DNA of 64,000 nt, taken from assembly GCF_025370935.1 (NCBI RefSeq), contig NC_133479.1, positions 15,913,212-15,977,211 of the forward strand. Reading direction: 5' to 3'. Position 1 is the stretch's first letter. Every line of letters starts with the position of its first letter. Shown in pieces: positions 23,435-34,257 of this stretch. The position numbers and the translations under genes were made by a program. Under the pieces are notes generated by a model, which was given only the letters and a program-made list of their open reading frames with translations, made no database searches and was not told where the DNA came from. The DNA comes from Choristoneura fumiferana (lineage: Eukaryota; Arthropoda; Insecta; Lepidoptera; Tortricidae).

Positions 23435-23477
23435 TAGCCTACTAGCAACCTAAATATTTGGCCTAATATCTTCGCAA

Positions 23478-23583
23478 TGTATTTGAATCCCGGCTCATAC
23501 CTCTGAGTTTTTAGAGTTTACGTCTGAAATTACCATGATCCTTCCGAAGGAGGAAAACATCGTGAAGACACCTTCATACATCA
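23478..23583 (+). mobile_element. SINE fragment (45.4-kb family)
   Basis: GTATTTGAATCCCGGCTC (decayed box B), ACCTCTGAGTTTTTAGAG and GGAGGAAAACATCGTGAAG follow the SINE order. The 3' half is missing. Confidence 0.65.
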
Positions 23584-23584
23584 A

Positions 23585-23752
23585 AAATTAATATTAATAT
23601 TCCTCCTTCTTAAATTTATTTACTAATATATTATGTGTTTTGTTACATGAAATAAATGATTTGAATTTGAATTTTGAATTATTATTTTGTAGTTTTCTCT
23701 CTGTGGCCTGTTTCTGTATCGCTTACTATTTCTGGTGTACAATAATCTAAAC
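23585..23752 (+). mobile_element. Two adjacent LINE tails
   Basis: First tail: ATGAAATAAATGATTTGAATTTGAATTTTGAA (to about 23678), same tail type as the inverted one at 26371. Second, from about 23700: TGTTTCTGTATCGCTTAC and TTTCTGGTGTACAATAA, matching 4540-4580. Both are only terminal scraps. Confidence 0.6.
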
Positions 23753-24344
23753 TTTATTACCTTCCGGTAACTTAAAAATAAAATTCGCTTGCAATCCAAT
23801 CGCGATTTGTCAAAGTTGAGTACTCAGTTTCTTCGAACATTTCCGGACTTAAAAATATTTTTTGGATTACATTTGAATCTTAAAAGACCTTTCCAAATTC
23901 AAGGACAAGTCGCGTTTCACAGAACGTAAATATATTCCAATGGATATAGATGTTAAAAAGTTATTTTCACTGCAACCTTGGCAGTGAATTGTGTGTACAT
24001 TCGCCTTGATCGATCGCGCGAGTTCAAGGCGGGTCGACACAAACGTCATCTGAATCGAGATTTCTATACCGTTCCAATATTAAATGGCGCGCTGTGGGTG
24101 GAGTGTATCGTGTGTATACCCCCTTCTATTGTAGGTAGACAAATGTATATGGGTTAATCTGTGGAAGTAGGTAAAGTGAAATGCTAAGTTTGTAATTAGT
24201 AGCGGAACCTCAGGTTCTGCCACAATTTTGTAAGTGAAACTGCCTGTTGTTACGCGAAGAATTGAGTAGATATTCTTTTTCTCTACTGCGCAATAAGTAC
24301 CTGGCCTTACCTGGCCCTAATTGGTCCCGCGGACGCTTTTATTA
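23753..24344. other. No recognised feature
   Basis: Nothing assignable. Confidence 0.5.
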
Positions 24345-24406
24345 TTTACGAGAGTGAGAGAGACGGTACGATACGAACTGCGATTTTCGAATTTCGTAGT
24401 AGCCTC
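24345..24406 (+). mobile_element. hAT-like MITE, right half
   Basis: ACGAGAGTGAGAGAGACGGTA, CGATACGAACTGCG, then TTTCGTAGTAGCC: right half of the family at 40835-40957. Confidence 0.75.
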
Positions 24407-26370
24407 ATTGAGGTCTGCTCAAACGCCGCTTATACCTTCTGAGGTTGATTAAAATGGCGGCCGGTTGATGCGTGAAGGTAGCTATATATACTAAGTACTA
24501 AATGCTAGCTGCTGAATTGCTGTCGAATGACAGAATAGTGCTCTTTATTTGTTTTTTTAGGCAGTCGCTTTCAGTATATTTCTAATCCTGATTAGCATCT
24601 CATTTCGTAATCGTATCCCTTCCATACTAATTTAATCTCGTAAAAAGCCACTTTATTGCTTTGAAATAAATCTTTTATAAACGTATACGATGAATCCTCT
24701 TTTAACAACCATATATCAGCTTCAATTGTAACTAACAATGTAAAGAAATACTGCAACTCGGTTTTTACCCACCTACAATAGTCCGATTATCTTGGAATTG
24801 TATGCTATGATGACAATACAATAGTCAACAAAAACGATGTATTAAAATTTATAGCATTCCATAAGACTAATTTCCTGGTGTCTCAATATTGCGTTTATTT
24901 TTAAAATATTTTAGTCGTAAACGCACTATTCCCATTAATCCCGGAATCTGAACTGATTGATGCAGGCATGTTTCATGACGGTAATAAAGTGCTGTTCTAA
25001 ACATGTTATACAATTTATTCACCCCTACGTTCGCTGCCAAAAATAATAGTTTACCACAACGCCGACGTAAAAAGCGGCTGTGAGAGACTAGAGGGTTCTA
25101 AGTGCTAAATTAAAATGAGGTATGTTTGATTCATGTCAATCATCATTTAAAGTACCGTGGGGTGGTGTTCTTCTGCCTAATATAAAATCACCGGCATCAA
25201 AAAAATCAACGTCTATTGTCTGTCTTTTGTTGGAATTAGGTGCTGCAGGCTGCATTTAAATGTGGTGTGACTGTTTCGCGCAAATTGGAAATATCAGGAA
25301 AATGTACCGAGGCGAGAAATGTTTGGATCTCGTATAAGTGAAATCTAGTGACAGATTTTACTATGGACATCTTAATCTTCTCGATGCTGTTGGAAAGCTG
25401 AAATAAATCTGAGCTGAGAAATATAAAACTTAGTGCGATATCATTACTCAAATCATAATTATTATACGATTAACACGACGTGCCGCCACCGTCGTTTGTT
25501 GCAATTCGACTGACAACGCTTGTGTCTTGTCTTGATCGATCGCTTTCTCTACAATACGTCCTTACGCGTAGAAGTGACCTCAACAAACGAATCTAACTCA
25601 ACTCTTGCTAACCATATTAAGATAAAGGTCACCGAGAGGGTTCTAAATTTTCATCTAAATCTCCCTAAGGATCACTAATCCGTCGCAAGAGAAATCCAGA
25701 TGAAAAGCGGCTAGCGACCGCCTTCAAGTCTAGTGCCAACACATTACCAAGGTTCAAGGACGGCCACGCTCCATCCCGGTCCAGGCCTGCGCATTACACA
25801 GAGCGGGCCCAGTAATATTTAATGCTATTGCCATTGGCTGACGTAACTACTCCGAGAATCTGCAAAAGGATTTGAAATAAGCCAATAACACAAACTGTAA
25901 AGTTGAAGAGTCGGATGTCTGTGAAGTATAGGTACGGGGTCATGCAGTTCGTGAAGCTTTCTGAAACGTGAATGATCCACTAACAGCAAAAAAACACAGA
26001 TTATTAAATTTGTGCACGGGTTGCCTTTTGAACCTTCCACCCTCACTTCAAAAGGACGTAAAGTAAATACCAAGTGGCAAGTCCGAACTGCCCGTAGTAT
26101 ATCTACTATCGCCGAGCGATCCCGCCCGTCCCGTCGGCTCTCGGATGCCATTTGTCCTACACTTGTAGCTGTTCCGTATTTATGTGGCAGGGAAGATTTC
26201 CGCAACCCTGTGTACTCGTTATGGCTGGATAATCAAATGCGTGTCCCTTCAGATTTATGGAGGTGAACACGCCTTTTTCTGGTGGAGGAAAAACGTTTCT
26301 TGCCACTGGTTTACTTGCTCGTTATAGATATGTTAAACTAACTGGACGTATCGTATGTAGAGCAGTTCCT
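24407..26370. other. No recognised gene or element
   Basis: About 2 kb without TE matches in this window. 25460-25850 is more complex and GC-richer than its surroundings. Frames here show no domain. Confidence 0.4.
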
Positions 26371-26560
26371 GTTTCAAATTCAAAATTCAAAATTCAAATG
26401 ATTTATTCAGTAAATAGGCCGCAATGGGCACTTTTACACGTCATTTTTTTAAACTACCAGCGCTTTCGGAAAGACCATCATTGCCAAGAAGAATGCGCCG
26501 CAAGAAACTTGGCAGAAAGTCATTTTTTCATAAAAATATAATTACAAACAAAATACTTAA
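26371..26560 (-). mobile_element. LINE 3' end, minus strand
   Basis: On the minus strand it reads from TTTCTGCCAAGTTTCTTGCGG through CGAAAGCGCTGGTAG and GTGCCCATTGCGGCC to GAATAAATCATTTGAATTTTGAATTTTGAA, the canonical tail of a common lepidopteran LINE. It accounts for the start of the 180-codon plus-strand open frame at 26424-26966. Confidence 0.7.
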
Positions 26561-27450
26561 AAACTATATTATACAATTAATACAAAAAATAATAATAAAA
26601 GAAATACAGGGATGTATGGGGTCCCTTAGTTACAATACTATGCTTACGCAAGTTGCTTCACAATATTTGGGTATCTCACTTTTTTCCAGGCTTAACACCC
26701 ATCCTCATTATAAATATGCTGTTCTTTACCATCGAAGGCTCTTCCAAGCATCTTTATTTTCTTTTATATACCTAGTCAGCGGCACAAAATTTGGCCCACT
26801 CTACATGCATTTATGCATACATTTGAAGGCCAGATTTTTTGCCGCTCAGTATATTAAAACCAATAATTTGGTAGAAATCATGGGCAACAGAAGTGACCAT
26901 CTTTCAACTTTGTTTACGCAGTCGATCAATTCACCGATTGCTACTCCTCTCCATTTGACGTCTTGAATGTTCCATAATAGAGTTACGTAACTAATCAAGT
27001 ATGCTCCTCATAAAACAATAGGCCCGAGGAAGTACTTCCGTCACGTCTCACGTGTGTCGGACGTCAGGCGAGTCTCGCGCAAGTTCAAGGGCTGCAGTTC
27101 GTTACCCTGCCGCTGAAGATGTGCCAACATTTTTTCTTGAGTGATCTATTATCATACAATTATATTTTAATCTGAGGGAAATGTATCATTGAGACGGGAT
27201 GATGAGTTGAGACACGGGCGGTCATGCTAAAACTAGAGGCGACGTGCAGTAGGACGATATAAGTAGGTAAGGTATATAGTTAGGTCGTGAGATTTGATCC
27301 TTAGTTTTTGGTAAAAAAATTAAGATAAAAATAACAAAATTTGATTTGTCACCGCTTTAAGCGCTAACTTAATAACAATCGGAATAATTCAATTGTTATA
27401 CTCGATAATGTATTTGATAAAACACTTAATATTAATAATAACATGCACTT
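26561..27450. other. No recognised feature
   Basis: The plus frame to 26966 continues here but has no family match and starts antisense to the LINE tail. 26967-27450 is AT-rich and unassigned. Confidence 0.4.
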
Positions 27451-27504
27451 ATAGTCAAAATACCATAAACGGGACTTATCACGCTATTTTACACGAGTAA
27501 TATT

Positions 27505-27551
27505 TACCTCGACGTTTCGGCAACGTTACAGTTGCCGTGGTCACGAGTAGA
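27505..27551 (-). ncRNA. Hammerhead-like motif, left arm
   Basis: Mirror of the motif at 27952-27997 and identical to it over the stem II hairpin and the GAAAC-GTC segment. Confidence 0.35.
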
Positions 27552-27951
27552 CTGAAGTCTGGGGTGTCAAGTCTGCCTAGCAGCGCGAGTTCTTCGAACT
27601 ACCCGCATTTGATCACTAATAGTACCGGCACTCGTATCACGAACTACCCGCACTTGGTCACTTTTATTAGTCACCCTATCACACCGACACACAACACTAA
27701 CCGGAATTTCAACCGGGACGATGGGTATAAGCTTTCATCTTCGTGGAATCCTGTTATTAGTCGGCGTCGGGATGAATGTTCGGAGGGACGATCGGACGTT
27801 GTTAGTGTTGTGTGTCGGTGTGATAGGGTGACTAATAAAAGTGACCAAGTGCGGGTAGTTTGTGATACGAGTGCCGGTACTATTAGTGATCAAGTGCGGG
27901 TAGTTCGAAGAACTCGCGCTGCTAGGCAGACTTGACACCCCACACTTCAGT

Positions 27952-27997
27952 CTACTCGTGACCACGGCAACTGTAACGTTGCCGAAACGTCGAGGTA
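27952..27997 (+). ncRNA. Hammerhead-like motif, right arm
   Basis: CTC (27955-27957) can pair with GAG (27992-27994). A six-pair stem II GGCAAC/GTTGCC (27966-27971, 27978-27983) closes a TGTAAC loop. GAAAC (27984-27988) is followed directly by GTC (27989-27991). The catalytic strand reads GUGACCA where the consensus is CUGANGA, the differences falling at C3 and G8, plus one extra C before stem II. Stem III would be ACGU with no loop, so only a dimeric fold could form it. Function is unproven. Confidence 0.35.
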
Positions 27998-28052
27998 AAT
28001 ATTACTCGTGTAAAAATAGCGTGATAAGTCCCATTTATGGTATTTTGACTAT

Positions 28053-28690
28053 GAGTGAGAATCACGAAAGTTTAAAACGTTATAAGATGCACTTAATAGT
28101 ACTTAAGTACCATTGTGTCTTATATCTACAATATCCTTAGTGAACCATTTATTTTTTTGAACAGAAGTAAGAATAAGAATAAGAATGGTTTATTACAGAA
28201 GTAAGAAGTGTAATACATCCTTCGTCACAATTCAGCATTGTGATTTAACGAATACCATATTAATGAATTACAATTTCCACTTCTTCAATGTTCTAGAACA
28301 TGAGACGCACTTGTGATTTAAATCGATCGGGTAGGTACTAGATGCGTACGCGCTGATTCACGCGATGACTGAGCTCCAAAACAGCCGCAAGGACGTCTCG
28401 AATCCTACGCGTTTTGTTTTATGGCTGTACTAACTGATTTCATCTTTTGACTTAACTGGATCTTTGGCTTAAATGCTCACCTATTAAAGAACGGATTAGA
28501 CACATTGGATTGATCTTTTTTTCAGGAAACCAGATACTTACTTATCCCAAATTAACCCAGACCTGGAAGATGCCGGAAAGTGGAAAAAGGTCGCTCTAAG
28601 CTAGAGATCTAAGCTAATTAACTTGGCGTAGCGTCGTTCCGTAGATGAAATAATAATCATGTTGAAGATGTGAAGAGATCCGACTCAAAC
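28053..28690. other. No recognised feature
   Basis: A short (AAGAAT)n run lies near 28166-28186; nothing else. Confidence 0.5.
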
Positions 28691-28704
28691 TTTCCACGGC
28701 TGTA

Positions 28705-28889
28705 AGGCTAAGTGCAAGAAATGTGTTTGTCATGACATGAACCAATAGAAACGTTTCATTTCTATCCTTGCTCCGCTAAGCTGTTTCAACTAGAGCTACG
28801 CTTAGGTAAATGAAAAGTTTCTATTGGTTCATGAAAAACACATTCCTCGCTTCGCATCCTCGCACACCTCTGGTAGAAACGCGGCTTAA
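28705..28889. mobile_element. Foldback MITE
   Basis: GAAATGTGTTT...ATGAACCAATAGAAACGTTTCATTT (about 28717-28761) is inverted at AAATGAAAAGTTTCTATTGG...AACACATTC (28808-28846). The right edge GGTAGAAACGCGGCTTAA ends at TTAA and is a very common lepidopteran motif. The left edge is diverged. Confidence 0.65.
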
Positions 28890-29079
28890 GAGAAGTTTCC
28901 CTGCCGGCCGCGCGGCCGCGTTAGGTATTCGTTTGGGATTGGTTTGGAATATGCTGTCTTTATCGCTCGTGACATAAGCGCTCGCAGCCGTCCCCCCCAT
29001 GCCTTCCGCAACGACGTCCGTAATTTATATCGAGATAGCTGTAGGCTTTTCAAGATTTGGGCGGTTGAATTTTGGGTTT
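28890..29079. other. No recognised feature
   Basis: GC-rich patch GCCGGCCGCGCGGCCGCG at 28902-28919, otherwise plain. Confidence 0.5.
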
Positions 29080-29400
29080 CGTTGTCATCATATTATACGA
29101 AAAGTATAGCGCAGAAATCAATGATATTTTACAATCAAGATATTCATTACATTTTCTATGCCTGTGGTTTTTTCGATTTTTGTAAAAACGCTTTATTAGT
29201 CTGTAATTCTCGTGCAAAGTTGACATCTTTTTTTTGACGACTTTTGAGCTCCTGCAATTCTGATATTACACATTTATATGAAAATCTGAAAAACCACAGG
29301 CATAGATAATTACGTCTAGTCCATACTTGCAAAATTTCATCTATTTCTGTTGCCTAGTTTTCAAATGAGACCGGGACTACGTTTGTATGGAGAATGGAAC
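29080..29400. repeat. Interspersed repeat with inverted CCTGTGGTTTTT arms
   Basis: TTTTCTATGCCTGTGGTTTT (from 29153) is inverted at AAACCACAGGCATAGATAA (29291-29309). The flanking GTTGCCTAGTTTTCAAATGAG, CCGGGACTACGTTTGTATGG also belongs to a repeat I recognise from moth genomes. Class unknown. Confidence 0.5.
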
Positions 29401-29950
29401 GAAGAGACTCCTCTTAAGCGTTGGCAGAAAATTATTTGAGCTTATAATTCCAAGCAGAGGATAACAAAGAAGTAGACTATGATTTCCAAAAATTATAACT
29501 GTTTTTTTTTATGCTTTAAGACGTGTCAAACTTTGCATAGTCGGCGCATGAGGCTATTTCCGCGACTGCCCTATCGCGCTTGATTAATGCTCCCGTTTAT
29601 TTATTGTCATCTTGTGGGACCGAGCCAGCAGATGGACGGCCCTGGCCGGAAATTACACTATTACATCTGCGTACATCATGCCGCCCTACGCTACTGAAAT
29701 TGCACGACGAACCAAGATCTTTATTAAATACCGTCTAGCGTCGTCGTCATTACATATATTGAATGAGTAAGATCTTCCAAGTATAATTAATGACTCGGCG
29801 GAATAATTGCCCGAAATTATGTCGATTGGGTTGATATAGTTTTGAACCGAATCTTGTATTGCCTATTGCCCGCTTTTACTGAATAAATAACAGATGCTGT
29901 AGCCTGTTAGTGGACTAATATGATATAGGGTACTTTTAGTGGTTGTTACA
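29401..29950. other. No recognised feature
   Basis: Nothing assignable. Confidence 0.5.
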
Positions 29951-29952
29951 CT

Positions 29953-30135
29953 TTCATGGTTATTTCTGGTGTACAACAAAGAGTCATTGTATTGTATTGT
30001 ATTGTACTCCACCGATCGTGATGAAATTTAGTATGGAGATAGTTTGGGATCTTGAGAAGGACAAGATAGTTTTTACCCCGGAAAATTGTGTAGTACCCGC
30101 AGATGCGCCATTAAGAAATTATACACAGACAAATC
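29953..30135 (+). mobile_element. LINE tail followed by Helitron-like fragment
   Basis: ATTTCTGGTGTACAACAAAGAG plus (TTGTA)n (to about 30006) is the tail of the 4466-4600 LINE family. Immediately after, CGATCGTGATGAAATTTAG...GACAAGATAGTTTTTACCCC matches the middle of the Helitron-like copy at 38149-38342. Confidence 0.5.
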
Positions 30136-31310
30136 GCGACAGGTAATTGAATAATAATAATTTCAAGACGCAATTCTAATTAAATAACCAAATTAATTTG
30201 CAATTAACCGTAAAATTAGACTTTTAATTGCAACAAAAATGTACTTAGTCAATTGAGTTTAGCAAATAATTGACGTAATAATTCACTGTTGCCATACAAA
30301 ATCGACAGCTGACTCGCGCTTTGACAGCTTTTAAAAAATTGAAATGAAAATTTTATCGATAAAAAAATAAACACATCACATAGGAGTAAGTAAGATAGAT
30401 GCCCAAACAAGTTTTAGTTTCCTCCGGAGAGTACTTATTCTGTGTCATTAATACTAATAGGATGGCGTATTATTGTTGATTCGAAGCGTTTCACATCTAT
30501 ACTAAACCTATATCTAAACTAAATCTATATGGATAGATTTGTTAAGCACGTACAGATGTAATCCGTTCCCATTGTGACAATTTCCGATTGCTGCCGACGT
30601 GTCTAATTAATAAGTGACATATTTGTATTAAATAATAAACCACGAAGTTGAAGTACATATATCACACTGAGATGTTATAACGTCCACGATCAAATCACGT
30701 TGAGAATGTAGTGTAAACAAAAATCGAACAAAAAGCTTAACTAAGGTGTTAATTACTCTTCATTCTATGCCTGTGTGTAATGTGTAGATATGTGCGCTGT
30801 CTTGATGAGTGAGTACTGAGGCTTACTAAAGTGACATGACAAATACGAACATTTCTGAGAAAATACGATGGTAAAGGATTATTTACTACATCTGTAAAAC
30901 ATAACGTTTTTTTATTGTTATTAGTGGTAAATGAAATCAGACTGGTGCAATAGCACTTTCGTGGTCGGTCGTGGTTGGCCGATGGTGACGTTGATAGTAA
31001 AGCTGTCGGGTTTTGGCGCGAGGCAGACAGATTAATGAGACAAATTAATTTGTGTTGTGTAAGAATGTCTATGATTGAGATTCTATATAACTTCTTAAAA
31101 GAAGCACACATCTGCTTTTATTCATTGTTAATCGCCATCGTGAATCCCTTGATCAATAAATATGTCCATTTATTGAAATAGCCGTGGATCATTACATCGT
31201 GGCTTCGATTTCAGGGTAAAAAATCAGTTTTTCGGAATTTATTTACAAAATCATTTTGTCAAGCTTACGCGTAACTATAGTCCTAGGGTAGAGCGTCTAT
31301 GTATGGGGAA
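30136..31310. other. No recognised feature
   Basis: Open frames on both strands near 30750-31180 overlap each other and have low-complexity content; not supported as genes. Confidence 0.45.
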
Positions 31311-31412
31311 AAAAATGTCTCAGTTTGTATTTTCGATATGGTTTCACGGGATACTCGTAAAAGTAACAAATTTGGAGTTGAAATAAAAAATACAAAAAGA
31401 CTCCAAAAAACC
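31311..31412 (+). mobile_element. SINE 3' fragment (22.5-kb family)
   Basis: CAGTTTGTATTTTCGATATGG and TTTGGAGTTGAAATAAAAAA, AAAAAGACTCCAAAAAACC match the reverse of 22515-22615. The tRNA-like head is absent. Confidence 0.75.
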
Positions 31413-31931
31413 AATCATTAAAAAAAAGTTGTTTAATCAGTCTCGAATACCTCTAAAAACTTGCATATGGACTAGTTTCTTACAAATATATTACCTTGGA
31501 AGATTTTGATTCTTGTATGAAAACTTTGTAATTTCACATTAAAATAAATAAATATGTTTTATGCTGAAAAGTGACGGGACATCAGCTTCAATCAAAAATT
31601 GTATCAATACATACAGTTTCGTGTTACAAGTCATATAAAAATACTTAAACGAAAATTGGTGCTTTTGGTAGTTTTGGCAGTCTATTAAATTTATAATTTT
31701 GGTACATTTAGTGCATTACAGAGGCATTTTAATTAAACTAAGGTATATTTTGAGTAAGGTGACAATATAATTTTAGGTACAAACACAATAATTTACGGAA
31801 TTTAACATAATTTTCTCAAACATAGACAGTTGAGGGCTCAAAGTAGGTTTGAATATTTTTATTTTTATTTCTTTCATAAACCTTTGAACAAATCGCAACT
31901 ATTCAGCATTCAAAATCCAAAAAAAAAATGG
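31413..31931. other. No recognised feature
   Basis: AT-rich; nothing assignable. Confidence 0.5.
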
Positions 31932-32024
31932 GCTCCATCCTGTCCATCCCTCTCAATATGCGAGGAGAGCTTTGCCTAGCAGTGAATCTGTAGGTATAGG
32001 CCGGAGATGATTATGCTGATGATT
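31932..32024 (+). mobile_element. RTE/SINE-type 3' tail, decayed
   Basis: ATGCGAGGAGAGCTTTGCC, TAGCAGTGAATCTGTAGG, TATAGGCCGGAGATGATTATG follow the order of the GAGGCCTGTGCCCAGCAGTGG...GGCTGATGATG tails. Confidence 0.5.
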
Positions 32025-32688
32025 GAAATAGTAACCTTGACAACGCGTGGGAGAGTCTGGCCTCTTCTTACATAAGTAATGAATGAGTAATTAATAAAGT
32101 TATAATGAAATGGGCTTGTTACAGCATAGAACAAACCGCACAACCGACCGATTGTAGTAGGTATATCCTTTCCAAGAATTCTGCCGTCCGTCCGACGTTG
32201 AGTCAGGGTACAGAGTTCAAAAGATAACTTAACAATTCTGACTGTGCTGTTAAAAAAAACTTCACCGAAGAGATGAAATCAAAATGTTTCTAGCTGCTAG
32301 GAGTGTTAAAAGTTATTTGAGGTAAACGTTTACGTAAAGAAAGTTATCAAATTGCACAAAAACGTCGCATTTGAAGTTTTACTGGACTTTTGGTTACTAT
32401 GTTTTTGAAGATGACATTATATTTTTATTTTACGATATCACTATTTGATTATTGAATTAGTGTCTTAGTCAGAGCTAGCCGGCCACTATGTGTCCAATTG
32501 CACCATAGTGCACCGGGCCAAAAACGTTCAAAAACCGTGATCGCTTGCATTGATCAATTGATTAAATAAAGTTAACCTGAAGTAACTTCTGTAAGAAATT
32601 CTGATAGATCTTTTATGTCGTTACAATATTATGAATGCCTATTAAAGATAAGTTACTTAATTAGTTTATATTTGAATGGTAATACTAA
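32025..32688. other. No recognised feature
   Basis: Nothing assignable apart from a short hairpin-prone CCACTATG...CATAGTG near 32485-32512. Confidence 0.5.
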
Positions 32689-32949
32689 AATAAATAAATA
32701 AATAAATATCATGGGACACTTGACACCAATCGACCTAGTTCCAAACTAAGCAAAGCTTGTACTATGGATACTAGGTAACGGATAAACATACTTATATAGC
32801 TAAATACATTCTTAAATACAAATTAAACATCCAAGACCCGAGAACAAACATTCGTATTATTCATACAAATATCTGCCCGGCCGGGAATCGAACCCGGGAC
32901 CTCAAGCTTCGTGGTCAGGTTCTCTAACCGCTTGGCCATCCGGTCGTCA
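32689..32949 (-). mobile_element. tRNA-derived SINE, full-length copy
   Basis: On the minus strand a tRNA-like head carries box A TGGCCAAGCGG (plus 32928-32938) and box B GGGTTCGATTCCC (32883-32895). A body follows (CCGGGCAGATATTTG, TTTGTTCTCGGGTCTTGG, GTTTATCCGTTACC, TTAGTTTGGAACTAGGTCG) and a (TATT)n tail at 32689-32707. Pol III internal-promoter logic is standard for this class. The plus-oriented sister is 50629-50873. Confidence 0.9.
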
Positions 32950-33881
32950 AATTGTGGTAAGATTTTCTGGATATTGTTACTTCGAATTACAATGTTTCGG
33001 TCAAGTACTGGGTCCACAGGACAAATAAATTTTTGAAACGACACTAAAAAGCTACAAGTCCTCATCAGATCTTTTCTATTTTCCTGTATAAAAAACGACC
33101 GCAAATTCATCAAGAGCTTTTAAAAGCTTTCCAAGAAGCTTTAACCCCTGGGTCCGGATGCGCGGGTCACAGGTTCAAATCTATTTGATCTGACGACTTG
33201 CTGACGCGAGGTCGTTGACTTGCGGTATTTCGTGAAATTAACAAGTGGCGGTTCATGTGAATCGAAGTGGGTCTAAGTTTATTTGTTAGTAAAATGTTGT
33301 AGTCTAAGAGCAGGGTTCACGAATTTTGCGAACGTTTTTTGCGTCCGAGAAATTGGGCTTTAGCTCGTGAATTCGAAATTACAATTACCCAAATGCGTTT
33401 TAAAAGAAAATTACACTCATAGTTATGTTTACAGTTAGATCTTTTACAATAAAAAAAAGTGGAGTACCTATGTCACTGAAATCCTCAGACGTCTCTACAA
33501 TCGTCTTCATCTCTGAATCGTTTACGTTTGTTAAATTTGATAGCACCAAGACCATAAAAAATAAATTATAATTATTTCGATACATGGAAAACATATATGT
33601 GTCATTGTATCCTGCCATCTCGCATGATTAGTTTTCCTTGAACATAGTCCAGCTAGTCTATACCTATGTCTTTTTTAACGCATGTCCGGTGAGTCACCGT
33701 TTAACTATTCATTAATTTGCGTCAAACAAAGTTTTGTGAGTCAAGAGCTAACATATAACACTTGTATTCTTATTGATAAGAAACAAGTAGCGGGAATAAT
33801 TATACATAATTTGTCAGTAAGAGTGTATCTAGACAGAGTCAGCTGTATCGTACGGAATGATGAAACACTAAACGCGACTTT
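32950..33881. other. No recognised feature
   Basis: Nothing assignable. Confidence 0.5.
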
Positions 33882-33890
33882 TAGTAGGTT

Positions 33891-34248
33891 CATCATCATC
33901 ATCATCATCGGCCTATCTTAGTCCACTGCTGGACATAGGCCTCTCCAGTTGCACGCCACTGAGCACGATCCTCGGCCAGTCTCATCCAGTTCTTGCCAGC
34001 TAACCTGCGAAGATCATCGCTCCACCTAGTCTGAGGCCTGAGGGCGTCCTACGCCACGCTTGCCGATTCGCGGTCTCCACTCAAGAACTCGTTTGCCCCA
34101 GCGGTTATCAGTTCTTCGACTGATATGGCCGGCCCACTGCCACTTCAGTTTGCTTATCCGGTGAGCTATGTCGATGACTTTAGTTCTGTGTCGGATCTCC
34201 TCGTTTTGAATTCGATCCTTCAGAGAAACTCCGAGCATAGCCCTTTCC
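33891..34248 (-). pseudogene. 5'-truncated RTE retrotransposon, ORF C-terminus
   Basis: 358-bp insertion. From 34238 the minus strand encodes 'MLGVSLKDRIQNEEI', 'KLKWQWAGHISRRTD' and 'RVLEWRPRIGKRGVGRP', the C-terminal end of RTE-clade endonuclease/reverse transcriptase proteins. After GRPQ a 7-base repeat (CCTCAG GCCTCAG in minus reading) shifts the frame to an early stop. In the other frame the usual R-W-S-D-D-L ending and QQW continue. The 3' end is (GAT)n at 33891-33906. A 9-base target duplication TAGTAGGTT flanks it (33882-33890, 34249-34257). Dead copy: no RT core or endonuclease. Confidence 0.92.
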
Positions 34249-34257
34249 TAGTAGGTT

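Larger units (their letters stand above)
27451..28052. repeat. Near-perfect 250-bp inverted repeat (Penelope-like ends, probable)
   Basis: Arms 27451-27701 and 27801-28052 are inverted copies with only about five differences, around a 99-base spacer (27702-27800). Each arm, read towards its outer edge, contains CGTGACCACGGCAACTGTAA, CGTTGCCGAAACGTCGAGG and TACTCGTGTAAA. Read inward from each arm the same translation appears (SRLKSGVSSLPSSASSSNYP against SRLKCGVSSLPSSASSSNYP), but from a GTG, so it is not evidence of a gene. The composition and the GAAAC-GTC-GAG segment suggest two head-to-head Penelope-like termini. Confidence 0.8.

Noticed and set aside
26424..26966. Longest open frame in the window (180 codons, plus strand)
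   Set aside because: Its first third is antisense to a LINE 3' end, composition is unremarkable and no domain is recognisable.
27537..27935. 132-codon frame
   Set aside because: It starts at GTG, lies across an inverted repeat, and the mirrored arm gives the same peptide; a by-product of the repeat.
30749..31181. Two frames on opposite strands (120 and 68 codons)
   Set aside because: Antisense overlap, low-complexity residues and no family; likely chance.
32880..32949. Possible tRNA gene
   Set aside because: Box A and B are good, but there is no acceptor stem pairing and the sequence runs into a SINE body. The same applies at 45587-45640, 50637-50696 and 22640-22710.
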